Shown: positions 13,326 through 19,984, numbered from the stretch's first letter. The stretch is DNA of 19,984 nt from DATGEO01 sp035310015 (GCA_035310015.1 DATGEO010000038.1:1-19984); one strand, 5' to 3'. Notes: a model not told the origin generated them from the letters alone. Translations and numbers: made by a program.

Positions 13326-14525
13326 TTAAGGGCTGAAAACAGCCAGGAGGCGGTTGGCGCCAAGGCGACCCTCGGCCGGCGACGTCTCGACGCCGGCGGG
13401 CCGGCTCGCGGGCCGCCTCGACACGAGGGGGAAGGCCAGCATCAACAGCCATCCCGCCTGGGCGATCAGCATGGGGAGCGGGTGCAGCGGCCATGCGAAC
13501 TCGAATGTGAGCCACACCACGACGAGCCACGCGCGCTGCCAGCTCGGCGGGTCCGTCCGCAGGAAAAGGAAGGCCGCGGGAACCAGGATCGCGAAATCGT
13601 GCAGATGGTCATAGGGAATGGCGAGCATTGAGGTCACCACCCCAAGCGCGAAGATCCTGGCCAGGGGCGCGCGTCGCATGCGATAGGCCGCGAAGAGCCC
13701 AAAGGCCGCCACGACCAGCTCGGCCGCGGTGCTGGCCGGCACGGTCACGAAGACGTAGGCGAGGGTGAAGAAGCGATTGAACGTGATGTCGCGCGCGAAG
13801 TTCAAAAGCGCGATGTAGTCGTGCAGGCCCGTCCATCCGATGAGGGCGAGAGACCCGACGGCGAGAACGCCTGCGGTGCCGGTCCAGGCGACCGCGATCC
13901 GCCAGTGGCCGGCGAGGAGAAGGCAGGGCGCCACCCACAAGGTGAGCTGCGGCTTCATGGTGCAGAAGGCGAGGACGATTCCCGCAAGCCATGGCCGGTT
14001 GCTCTCCGCGAGCCGCCACGAAAGCACCAGCGCCAACGCGATGAGCAGCACCGGCTGGCCGGTGCGCAGCTGGTAGAGGACCGGGTACCACGCCAGCGCC
14101 CCCAGGAGATACAGGGTCCGCGCGGGTTCCAAGCCACGGCCGGGCGCGGCGATCCACCAGGACGCGACGAGAGACATGAGTTGAGCTCCGAATCCCACCC
14201 AAAAAGCCGCCGCCAGTGGAATCAACGTCAGGGGGATGGCGAGCAACGCCAGCGGAGGTGGATGCAGATAGCGCGCGAGCTCTGTGAATGGAAGCTCGGG
14301 GGCCATCATCGCGTAGTACTGGCGCTGCAGCGCCAGGTCGTAGAGATGGTTCCAGCCGTGTTCCAGGCCGATGCGCGCCCCCATGACCACGAACAGCGTG
14401 TCCTCGTCCAGGGGATCGGCGAAGACGGGCTTGAAGATCCAGTAGCCCGTGATCGCGGTGGTTGCGACCAGCGCGTAGGCAACGCCGACCTGCAGGAGAT
14501 TTCGCTGCCTGGCCGTCAACCGCAT
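13326..14525 (-). CDS. GT87 (DUF2029) polytopic membrane glycosyltransferase
   Basis: A 399-residue protein with about ten hydrophobic helices. TM1 lies at about 12-31 and is followed by an acidic loop, FADPLDEDTLFVVMGARIGLE, that carries the candidate catalytic aspartates D40 and D42. The block ARIGLEHGWNHLYDLALQR (50-68) is nearly identical to the one in the GT87 at 8646-9848. RTGQ at 154-157 and MKPQ at 190-193 occupy matching places too, so the two genes are paralogues that diverged within this locus or were co-inherited. IPYDHLHDF in a late loop parallels APYHHGADSF of the other copy. It is the first gene of the five-gene minus-strand glycan cluster, with a -10-like box 11 nt before its ATG. 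It is predicted to transfer a lipid-linked sugar on the outer membrane face; the specific sugar is unknown. Confidence 0.86.
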   Translation of the reverse strand: MRLTARQRNLLQVGVAYALVATTAITGYWIFKPVFADPLDEDTLFVVMGARIGLEHGWNHLYDLALQRQYYAMMAPELPFTELARYLHPPPLALLAIPLTLIPLAAAFWVGFGAQLMSLVASWWIAAPGRGLEPARTLYLLGALAWYPVLYQLRTGQPVLLIALALVLSWRLAESNRPWLAGIVLAFCTMKPQLTLWVAPCLLLAGHWRIAVAWTGTAGVLAVGSLALIGWTGLHDYIALLNFARDITFNRFFTLAYVFVTVPASTAAELVVAAFGLFAAYRMRRAPLARIFALGVVTSMLAIPYDHLHDFAILVPAAFLFLRTDPPSWQRAWLVVVWLTFEFAWPLHPLPMLIAQAGWLLMLAFPLVSRRPASRPAGVETSPAEGRLGANRLLAVFSP

Positions 14526-14536
14526 GTGCTGCGTGG

Positions 14537-14542
14537 AGTTTA
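14537..14542 (-). promoter_or_regulatory. Candidate -10 box of the glycan cluster
   Basis: The minus strand reads TAAACT, ending 11 nt before ATG 14525. The same hexamer precedes the lpdA start at 19371. No Shine-Dalgarno site separates it from the start codon. Confidence 0.4.
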
Positions 14543-14548
14543 GGGTCG

Positions 14549-14564
14549 AGGACCGGAAGGTCCT
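14549..14564. promoter_or_regulatory. Inverted repeat beside the glycan-cluster promoter
   Basis: AGGACC-GGAA-GGTCCT is a perfect 6-bp inverted repeat. It lies 6 nt upstream of the TAAACT box, where a -10/-35 spacer would be. It could be an operator for a dimeric regulator or the end of the preceding E2 transcript. Neither role is shown; it is one short palindrome. Confidence 0.25.
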
Positions 14565-14581
14565 GATCCATGCCCAAGGAA

Positions 14582-14595
14582 ACGGCGGGCCCCGT
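14582..14595 (-). terminator. Weak stem after the E2 gene
   Basis: Four nt after the E2 stop codon the minus strand reads ACGG-GGCCCG-CCGT followed by TTCC. This is a 4-bp GC-rich stem with a 6-nt loop and only a short T tract. It is the only stem-plus-T structure near the end of the dehydrogenase operon and would be a poor intrinsic terminator. Confidence 0.22.
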
Positions 14596-14598
14596 CTT

Positions 14599-15921
14599 TT
14601 AGTAGACCGGCGTCTCCAGGCTCACCGCCTCGAGCCACTTGCGCGCCGAGGTCAGGAAGCGAGCGGCCTGCAGGCCGTCGAGCACGCGGTGGTCGAACGA
14701 GAAGCAGAGGTACATCATCGGCTTGACCCCGATCATCCCGTTCACCGCGACGGGCCGCTCGACGATCGCCTCCATGGTCAGGATGCCGGCCTGCCCGGGG
14801 TTGATCACCGAGTAGCTGAACAGGGTGCCGAACGTGCCCGAGTTGTTGACGGTGAACGTCCCGCCGGCGAGCTCGTCGGCCTTCAGCTGCTTGGACCGCG
14901 CGCGGCTCGCGAGGTCGTTCACGGCGCGGGCGAGGCCGGCGATCGACAGGCCGTCGGCCCGGCGGATGACGGGCACCACCAGCGTGTCCTCGAGTCCGAC
15001 CGAGACGCCGAGGTTGATGTCCCGGTGGACGATCACCTCGGTCTCGTTGAAGGTCGAGTTGACGTCGGGGTGCTCGCGCAGCGCGCTGATCGCGGCGGCC
15101 ATGACGTAGGGCAGGTAGGTGAGGGAGAAGCCTTCCTGCTTCTGGAACGCGCCCTTGTTCGCGTTCCGGTTCGCGACCACGCCTGACATGTCCGCCTCCT
15201 GGGTCTGCCAGGCGTGCGGGATCGTCTGCTTGGCCCGCGTCATGTTCTCGGCGATGAGCTTGCGAATGCGGGTCAGGGGAACCACCTGGTCGCCCTCCGA
15301 CGGCGCCGCCTTCGGGGCCGGGGCTGCGGCTGCCGGCGCCTCCTTGGAGCGGGCGGCGAACTCCTGCACGTCCTTCTTGGTCACCCGGCCGCCGAGGCCG
15401 GTGCCGTGGACCTGGGAGAGGTCCACCTTCAGCTCCGAGGCGACCATCTGCACCGCCGGCGAGTAGCGGTGGGCGTCCTCTGAGCGCCCCTCACCCCGAC
15501 CCTCCGCGCTAGCGCGACCAGGTTCGGACTTATTGATTGCTCCCGCAGCGGCGGGAGAGGGGGGCGCCTCTGCCGGCGCGGCCGCAGGCGCCGGGGACGG
15601 CACCTTGGGAGCCGGGGCCGGTGCTTCGGGCGTCGCCGTGACGCTTCCTTCCTTGCCATCGGTCGCCTCGCCGGCGGCGGCACCCAGCTCGACCACCGCG
15701 ATCTCCGCGCCCGCCTGTACGGTCTGCCCCTCCTGGGCCAGGATCTCCTTGAGCACCCCGGTCACGGGCGCGGGCACCTCGGCGCTGACCTTGTCGGTGT
15801 CGACCTCGAGCATGGGCTCGAACTCGACGATCTTGTCGCCGGGCTTGACGAGCCATTTCGAGATCGTGCCTTCGTGCACCGATTCGCCCAGCTGCGGCAT
15901 GACGACGCGCGTGGTCGCCAT
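14599..15921 (-). CDS. Branched-chain 2-oxoacid dehydrogenase E2 (dihydrolipoyl acyltransferase)
   Basis: A 440-residue E2. A single lipoyl domain occupies residues 1-80 with lipoyl-lysine K44 in EVDTDKVSAEV. An Ala/Pro linker (about 81-150) follows, then the peripheral subunit-binding domain at about 152-188 (YSPAVQMVASELKVDLSQVHG, then GGRVTKKDVQEF). A second short linker leads to the catalytic domain (about 205-440) with H411 and D415 in SFDHRVLDG. It accepts acyl groups from E1 on the lipoyl arm, transfers them to CoA and forms the complex core. The start codon ATG 15921 overlaps the E1 stop as TGATG. Residues 119-146 of the first linker are encoded by a palindromic repeat that also occurs between genes at 4985-5064. 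BCKDH type is inferred from the E1 partner; E2 alone does not separate it from 2-oxoglutarate E2. Confidence 0.93.
   Translation of the reverse strand: MATTRVVMPQLGESVHEGTISKWLVKPGDKIVEFEPMLEVDTDKVSAEVPAPVTGVLKEILAQEGQTVQAGAEIAVVELGAAAGEATDGKEGSVTATPEAPAPAPKVPSPAPAAAPAEAPPSPAAAGAINKSEPGRASAEGRGEGRSEDAHRYSPAVQMVASELKVDLSQVHGTGLGGRVTKKDVQEFAARSKEAPAAAAPAPKAAPSEGDQVVPLTRIRKLIAENMTRAKQTIPHAWQTQEADMSGVVANRNANKGAFQKQEGFSLTYLPYVMAAAISALREHPDVNSTFNETEVIVHRDINLGVSVGLEDTLVVPVIRRADGLSIAGLARAVNDLASRARSKQLKADELAGGTFTVNNSGTFGTLFSYSVINPGQAGILTMEAIVERPVAVNGMIGVKPMMYLCFSFDHRVLDGLQAARFLTSARKWLEAVSLETPVY
15484..15567. repeat. Palindromic dispersed repeat, copy B (inside the E2 gene, in frame)
   Basis: Outer arms GCGCCCC (15484-15490) and GGGGCGC (15561-15567) are exact reverse complements. 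Within lie the perfect 12-nt palindrome CGCGCTAGCGCG (15505-15516) and the 7-bp hairpin CTCCCGC-AGCG-GCGGGAG (15540-15557). The block 15487-15543 aligns without gaps to copy A (4986-5042), 40 of 57 bases identical by hand count; 15520-15546 matches 5019-5045 at 23 of 27. The element length keeps the E2 frame open and encodes E2 residues 119-146; the aligned core is residues 127-145, GAINKSEPGRASAEGRGEG. Copy A read in the same frame also has no stop. Confidence 0.78.
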
Positions 15922-17984
15922 CAGAACGCGGCGAGGTCGCGCAGGGCGCGGGCGATCTTCTCGGGGTTCGGCATGAACTCCTCTTCCATGGCCGGCGCGT
16001 AGGGCATGGACGGCACGTCGAGGCCGCCCAGCCGCTTCACCGGCGCGTCGAGCCAGCGCCACGCCTCGTCGGCGATGAGAGCGGCGATCTCGGAGCCCAC
16101 CGACACCGAGAAGTTGTCCTCATAGAGAACGAGGCATTTTCCGGTCTTGCGCGCCGAGGTGATGATCGCCTCCCTGTCCAGCGGGTACACGGTGCGCATG
16201 TCGACGATCTCGACGCTCACGCCCTCCTGGTCGAGGACCTTCGCCGCCTCGAGCGCGTACTGGACCATCAGCCCGTAGCAGAACACCGAGACGTCGCTGC
16301 CTTCGCGCGCGACGCGCGCCTTCTGCAGAGGAATGAGGTACTCGCCCTTCGGCACCGCCTCCTTGAACATGCGGTAGAGGCGCTTGTGCTCGAAGAAGAG
16401 CACGGGATCCGGGTCGCGGATGGCCGCGAGCAGAAGACCCTTCGCCTCGTACGGCCCGGAGGGGATGACGATCTTCAGGCCCGGCGTCGCGAAGCGTGCC
16501 TCGATCGACTGCGAGTGGTAGAGCGCGCCGTGCGCGTGGCCGCCCATCGGCGCCCTCACGACCAGCGGCGCCGACCAGTCGCCGTCCGTGCGGTACCGGT
16601 ACTTCGCGATCTCGTTGGTGATCGAGTTGAAGGCGAAGTGGGCGAAGTCGGCGAACTGCATCTCCGCCACCGGCCGCTTGCCCGCGACCGCGAGGCCCAA
16701 CGCCACGCCGGCGATAGAGGACTCCGCGAGCGGCGTGTCGATGACGCGCTGCGCGCCGAACCGTTTGTGCAGGCCGTCGGTGACCAGGAACACGCCGCCC
16801 TTCGGGCCGACGTCCTCGCCGAGCACCATCACGCGGTCGTCGCGCTCCATCTCCTCGGTGAGACAGGACCGCAGGGCCGCGACCATGTTCATCTCTTCGG
16901 TCTCGAGGCCGGGCGCGGGGTCGATCGCCGCCGGCGCCTCGACCGCGTAGACGTTGGTGTACGCGTTCTCGGCCGGCGCATCGGGCGAGGCGACGCCCTC
17001 GGTCGTGGCCTTCGTCACCTCTTCCTTGACTCGCTCCTCCAGCTCGGTCACGTCCTTCGGGGCGATCACGCCTTCCGTCAGCAAACGCTGCTTGAAGCGC
17101 TCGAGGCAGTCGTTCTGGGCGAGCTGCTCGATCTCCTCCTGCGTCCGGTAGCGCCGCTGGTCGTCCTCCGACGAGTGCGCTCCCAGCCGGTCGACCAGGC
17201 ACTCGATGAGGGTCGGCCCCTCGCCGGCACGCGCCCGGGCGATCGCCTCCTTCGCCACGTGGTAGCAGGTGACCGGGTCCCGGCCGTCGACCGTGACGCC
17301 GGGAAAGCCGTAGCCCGCGGCACGCTGGGCCACGTACGGGATCGCGTACTCGTTGCGCATCGGCGTGGAGATCGCGAAGCCGTTGTTCTGGCAGACGAAG
17401 ACCTCGGGCAGCTTGTGGATGGCGGCGAAGTTGAACGCTTCGTGGGCGTCGCCCTCGGCGCCTGCGCCCTCGCCGTAGCACGTCATCAGGACCTTGTCGG
17501 TGCCGTCCATCTTCAGCGCGTACGCCACGCCGGCGCCGCGCACCATCTGCGCCGCCACCGGGGAGCCGCCGGAGGTGATGTTGAGGCGCGAGTCGGAGAA
17601 GTGGCCCGGGGTCTGCTTGCCACCCGAAGCCGGGTCGGCCGGCTTGGCCAGGACCGCGAGCATCAGGTCGAGCGGCGTCATGCCCATGCGCATGCAGAGC
17701 ACGACGTCGCGGTAGTAGGGCGCGAGCCAGTCGGATTTCGGCCTGAGCGGCCAGCTGACGCCGATCTGCGCGGCCTCGTGACCGGCGCACGAGATGATGA
17801 ACGGCGCCCGGCCCTGGCGGTTCAGGACCTGGAAGCGGTAATCGATCTGCCGTCCGAGCAGGATGTAGCGGAACCATTCGCGCAGCGTCTTCTCGTCGAC
17901 GTCGGTGTCGCGCCAGTCGACCGCCTCCTGGAACCGCCACTCGGGAGAGAAGGACGCGCCCTTGGTCTTGACGGTCTGAGCCAA
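15921..17984 (-). CDS. Branched-chain 2-oxoacid dehydrogenase E1, alpha and beta fused
   Basis: A 687-residue fusion of the two E1 subunits. The alpha half (about 20-345) has the thiamine-diphosphate motif as GEGAGAEGDAHEAFNFAA...QNN (GEG at 171-173, NN at 200-201). The form GEGAxxEGDAH and the loop RLGAHSSEDDQRRYR are those of branched-chain E1 alpha rather than pyruvate E1. After a linker rich in Ala, Pro and Glu (about 330-362), the beta half begins MNMVAALRSCLTEEME. It carries the cofactor-activating glutamate E390 in VMVLGEDVG, plus QFADFAHFAFNSITNEIAKY and HGALYHSQSIEARFA, again BCKDH-beta like. The enzyme decarboxylates branched-chain 2-oxoacids and reductively acylates E2. The TTG start has a good Shine-Dalgarno site. 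It lies 10 nt after lpdA and overlaps the E2 gene by one base. Single-chain E1 genes are known in other phyla but are the minority form. Confidence 0.94.
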   Translation of the reverse strand: MAQTVKTKGASFSPEWRFQEAVDWRDTDVDEKTLREWFRYILLGRQIDYRFQVLNRQGRAPFIISCAGHEAAQIGVSWPLRPKSDWLAPYYRDVVLCMRMGMTPLDLMLAVLAKPADPASGGKQTPGHFSDSRLNITSGGSPVAAQMVRGAGVAYALKMDGTDKVLMTCYGEGAGAEGDAHEAFNFAAIHKLPEVFVCQNNGFAISTPMRNEYAIPYVAQRAAGYGFPGVTVDGRDPVTCYHVAKEAIARARAGEGPTLIECLVDRLGAHSSEDDQRRYRTQEEIEQLAQNDCLERFKQRLLTEGVIAPKDVTELEERVKEEVTKATTEGVASPDAPAENAYTNVYAVEAPAAIDPAPGLETEEMNMVAALRSCLTEEMERDDRVMVLGEDVGPKGGVFLVTDGLHKRFGAQRVIDTPLAESSIAGVALGLAVAGKRPVAEMQFADFAHFAFNSITNEIAKYRYRTDGDWSAPLVVRAPMGGHAHGALYHSQSIEARFATPGLKIVIPSGPYEAKGLLLAAIRDPDPVLFFEHKRLYRMFKEAVPKGEYLIPLQKARVAREGSDVSVFCYGLMVQYALEAAKVLDQEGVSVEIVDMRTVYPLDREAIITSARKTGKCLVLYEDNFSVSVGSEIAALIADEAWRWLDAPVKRLGGLDVPSMPYAPAMEEEFMPNPEKIARALRDLAAF

Positions 17985-17991
17985 CGCGGAA

Positions 17992-17996
17992 CCTCT
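17992..17996 (-). promoter_or_regulatory. Ribosome-binding site of the fused E1 gene
   Basis: The minus strand reads AGAGG 7 nt before the TTG start and overlaps the TAG stop of lpdA (TAGAGG). It supports TTG 17984 as the true start. It is one of the few clear Shine-Dalgarno sites in the window and fits an internal operon position. Confidence 0.6.
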
Positions 17997-19371
17997 AGAT
18001 GTGGATGGCGTGGCCGTCGACGGCCAGCGCCGCTTCCATCACGGCCTCGCTGAGGGTCGGGTGGGGATGGATGTTGCGGCCGAGCTCCCACGCGTCGCCC
18101 TGGAAGAGCTGCGTCAGCGCGGGCTCGGCGATGAGCTCGGTGGCGTCGCGGCCCACGACGTGCGCGCCCAGCAGGCGGCCCGTCTTGGCGTCGGAGACCA
18201 TCTTCACGAAACCCGCGGTGTCGCCGTGGATGATCGCGCGGCCCAACGCGGTGAAGGGAAACTTGCCCACCTTCACCTCGTGGCCCTTGTCGCGCGCCTG
18301 CTTCTCGCTGAGGCCGACGGACGCGATCTGCGGGTGGGAGTAGGTGCAGCGCGTGACCAGCTCCTGCTCCATCGGCGCGAGGCGCTCCCCGGCGATGTCC
18401 TCAGCCGCGACGATGCCCTCGTGCGCCGCGGCGTGGGCGAGCAGGTAGCCGCCCACCACGTCGCCGATGGCGTGGATCCCCTCGACCGACGTGCGCATCC
18501 ACTCATCGACCTTGATGAAGCCGTTGGGATGCAGCTGCACGCCGTTCTGCTCGAGGCCGATGTCCTTCGAGCGCGGCGCGCGGCCGACCGCGACCAGCAG
18601 CTGGTGCGCCCAGACCTCGCCGTCCTCGGTCTCGAGGCTGACGCCGTCGCGGGCCTTCTTCGCGCCCTTGACCTTGATGCCGACGCGGCACTCGATGCCC
18701 GCCTTCTTGAAGGCGGTGAGCATCTCCTTGGAGATGTCCTCGTCCTCGAGCGGCACGAGGCGGTCGAGGGCTTCGAGCAGCGTGACCTTCACGCCGAGCT
18801 GGTTGTAGAGCGTCGCGAACTCCACGCCCACCGCGCCCGCGCCGATGATGCAGATCGACTCGGGCACAGTGTCGGCGAGGGTCGCGTTGTCGGACGAGAC
18901 GATCACCTTGCCGTCGAACTCGATGCCGGGCAGGGCCTTGACCGTCGAGCCCGAGGCGACGATCAGGTTCTTGGCCTTGATCTGCTGGGCTCCGACCTCG
19001 ATCGTGTTGCGGTCCCGCAGCCGGCCCTTGCCCTGGACGACCTCGACCTTGTTCTTCTTCATCAGGAACTGCACGCCCTTGTGCAGCTGGCTGACGATGC
19101 CGTCGCGGCGCGTGGCGATGCGCTCGTAGTCGTAGGAAACGTTTTCGGCGTTGACGCCGAACTCCTGGCCGCGTGCGGACACGCGGTGGTACAGCTCGGA
19201 GGACTCGAGCAGCGCCTTGGTCGGGATGCAGCCGATGTGGAGGCAGGTGCCGCCCAGCTTGTCCGACTCGACCAGCGCGACCTTCAGGCCGAGCTGGGAG
19301 GCGCGGATCGCGGCGGGATAGCCGCCCATGCCCCCGCCGAGGATTGCGACGTCGAAATCAGCTGGAGCCAC
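17995..19371 (-). CDS. lpdA: Dihydrolipoyl dehydrogenase (E3)
   Basis: A 458-residue pyridine nucleotide-disulfide oxidoreductase. The FAD motif AILGGGMGGYPAAIRASQLG is at about 9-28. The redox disulfide C43/C48 lies in GGTCLHIGCIPTK. The NAD-binding motif is IIGAGAVGVEFATLYNQLG, and the second FAD element is GIHAIGDVVGG. The C-terminal catalytic His-Glu pair is H437 and E442 in HPHPTLSEA. It reoxidises dihydrolipoamide on E2 using NAD. GTG 19371 sits 7 nt after a TAAACT box with no Shine-Dalgarno site, so the operon probably starts as a leaderless mRNA here. Gene order E3-E1-E2 with gaps of 10 and -1 nt marks a dedicated complex rather than a shared housekeeping E3. All catalytic residues are present. 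Confidence 0.97.
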   Translation of the reverse strand: MAPADFDVAILGGGMGGYPAAIRASQLGLKVALVESDKLGGTCLHIGCIPTKALLESSELYHRVSARGQEFGVNAENVSYDYERIATRRDGIVSQLHKGVQFLMKKNKVEVVQGKGRLRDRNTIEVGAQQIKAKNLIVASGSTVKALPGIEFDGKVIVSSDNATLADTVPESICIIGAGAVGVEFATLYNQLGVKVTLLEALDRLVPLEDEDISKEMLTAFKKAGIECRVGIKVKGAKKARDGVSLETEDGEVWAHQLLVAVGRAPRSKDIGLEQNGVQLHPNGFIKVDEWMRTSVEGIHAIGDVVGGYLLAHAAAHEGIVAAEDIAGERLAPMEQELVTRCTYSHPQIASVGLSEKQARDKGHEVKVGKFPFTALGRAIIHGDTAGFVKMVSDAKTGRLLGAHVVGRDATELIAEPALTQLFQGDAWELGRNIHPHPTLSEAVMEAALAVDGHAIHI

Positions 19372-19378
19372 CGCACCA

Positions 19379-19384
19379 AGTTTA
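19379..19384 (-). promoter_or_regulatory. Candidate -10 box of the lpdA-E1-E2 operon
   Basis: The minus strand reads TAAACT, ending 7 nt before the GTG start at 19371. It lies in the 33-nt gap after the upstream membrane-protein gene. The same hexamer precedes the glycan cluster at 14525. Confidence 0.4.
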
Positions 19385-19404
19385 GGTGGCGGCGGCAGCG
19401 GACC

Positions 19405-19984
19405 TCAGCGGCACCCGGTGCGTTCGAGGTTGGTCAGCGCCTGAGCGTAATCGGCTCGGTCCGCGACCGGCAGCGCCGGCGCCGGATCCCCGTACCGATC
19501 CACGGCCCGGTAATACAGGTAAGGGCTCGAGACCTGGGGCATGACGAAGGCGTCGACGCGTGCGTCCGGGTTGAGGCACGGGTCACCGCGCGCGTGATCG
19601 AGCGCCTGCAGGTCGGCACCGGCGCGAGCCATCTGCAAGGTCTTGGCGCTTGCGAACTCGATCAGCAGGGCCGTGCTGTTGAAGCAGGCGAGAAAGAGGC
19701 AGGCCGCCAGCGCCGGCCGCCACGTCCCACGCCACGGCAGCCCGCGCGCGGCCTCCGCCAGGAGGATCATCCAAAGCACCGCGCCCTCGTAGACGTAACG
19801 GCCCGCGCCCGCCTGCTCGTACCCGAGCTGCACGCGAATCAGCCCGGTGACGGCATAGAACGCGACGAGCGCTGCGCCGACGCCGAGGGCGAGGGCGTCG
19901 GGGCGCCGGCGCCACCAGCTCCACGCGAGCAGCGCGACCGCCGCGACCAGCGCCAGCGGTCCCCACCAGCCGCCCTCTCCGATC
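19405..19984 (-). CDS. C-terminal part of a polytopic membrane protein (partial)
   Basis: The frame is open from the window edge to a TGA at 19405-19407, giving 193 residues of an incomplete protein. The visible part starts GEGGWWGPLALVAAVALLAW. It has hydrophobic helices separated by a basic loop (WWRRRPDALALG), then GAALVAFYAVTGLIRV, the loop LGYEQAGAGRYVYEGAVLW, and a final TM (PALAACLFLACFNSTALLIEF). About 85 soluble residues follow, including MPQVSSPYLYYRAVDRYG. The layout resembles the end of a large sugar-transfer or O-antigen-type membrane protein, with the RYVY loop between helices, but no family can be named. GTG 19833 is an internal codon, not a start, because the reading frame continues beyond it without a stop. 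Confidence 0.7.
   Translation of the reverse strand, partial: IGEGGWWGPLALVAAVALLAWSWWRRRPDALALGVGAALVAFYAVTGLIRVQLGYEQAGAGRYVYEGAVLWMILLAEAARGLPWRGTWRPALAACLFLACFNSTALLIEFASAKTLQMARAGADLQALDHARGDPCLNPDARVDAFVMPQVSSPYLYYRAVDRYGDPAPALPVADRADYAQALTNLERTGCR

Noticed and set aside
14582..14595. Strong intrinsic terminator after the dehydrogenase operon
   Set aside because: The stem is only four base pairs and the T tract is short, so it is kept only as a weak candidate.
16000..17984. Naming the E1 a pyruvate dehydrogenase
   Set aside because: The alpha GEGAxxEGDAH form, the RLGAHSSEDD loop and the beta HGALYHSQS block resemble branched-chain E1 more than pyruvate E1.
16386..18053. A 555-codon plus-strand open frame opposite the fused E1 gene
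   Set aside because: Composition is dominated by Arg, Val, Asp and His from the complement of E1 codons, and no domain is seen. It is a GC-driven shadow.
1..19984. CRISPR array, insertion sequence, prophage or integrative element boundary
   Set aside because: No regularly spaced repeats, transposase, integrase or tRNA attachment site was seen. All long frames with family motifs are metabolic, envelope or housekeeping genes.

Overview
The window is one contig fragment of a high-GC bacterium. Genes are densely packed, with GTG and TTG starts common, few Shine-Dalgarno sites, and many genes that appear leaderless (a -10-like TAnnnT box 7-12 nt before the start codon). ParA-type ATPase next to a CvpA-like protein, a fused BCKDH-type E1, and many GT87 membrane glycosyltransferases would fit an uncultured soil lineage of the Chloroflexota / Dormibacterota / Actinomycetota sphere. 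That placement is inference only; no rRNA or marker gene is present. No tRNA, rRNA, CRISPR, transposase or phage gene was found.

Layout. (1) 1-855, minus: a ParA/Soj ATPase and the first 29 codons of an overlapping partner. (2) 928-4982, plus: a tight cluster of a CvpA-like membrane protein, acyl-CoA dehydrogenase, an arginase/agmatinase-family hydrolase and a DadA/sarcosine-oxidase-type flavoprotein, suggesting amino-acid and acyl-CoA catabolism. (3) 4983-7187: a palindromic repeat between convergent genes, a two-TM small protein, an NDUFA9-like atypical SDR with an RNA 2',3'-cyclic phosphodiesterase (ThpR), and a convergent GlcG/HbpS-type protein. (4) 7188-14525: a glycan/envelope cassette. 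A membrane-anchored GT2 (plus) converges on five minus-strand genes: GT87, a soluble DPM-like GT2, a UDP-galactopyranose-mutase-like flavoprotein, GT87, GT87. The likely logic is that the GT2 enzymes make polyprenyl-phosphate sugars, the flavoprotein modifies a sugar nucleotide, and the GT87 proteins transfer sugars outside the membrane. (5) 14599-19371, minus: a complete branched-chain 2-oxoacid dehydrogenase complex in the order E3 (LpdA), fused E1 alpha/beta, E2. (6) 19405-19984, minus: the C-terminal part of a polytopic membrane protein.

The most unusual signal is a pair of related palindromic elements about 80 nt long. One (4985-5064) lies between two convergent genes. The other (15484-15567) is embedded in frame in the E2 gene, where it encodes about 28 residues of the linker before the E1/E3-binding domain. 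Other points of note are a possible family of leaderless promoters (TA[G/A][A/G]CT), two candidate CTG starts in CTGA stop-start overlaps, a flavoprotein gene with no canonical start near its domain boundary, and a His-to-Cys change at the presumed proton-shuttle position of the arginase-family enzyme.
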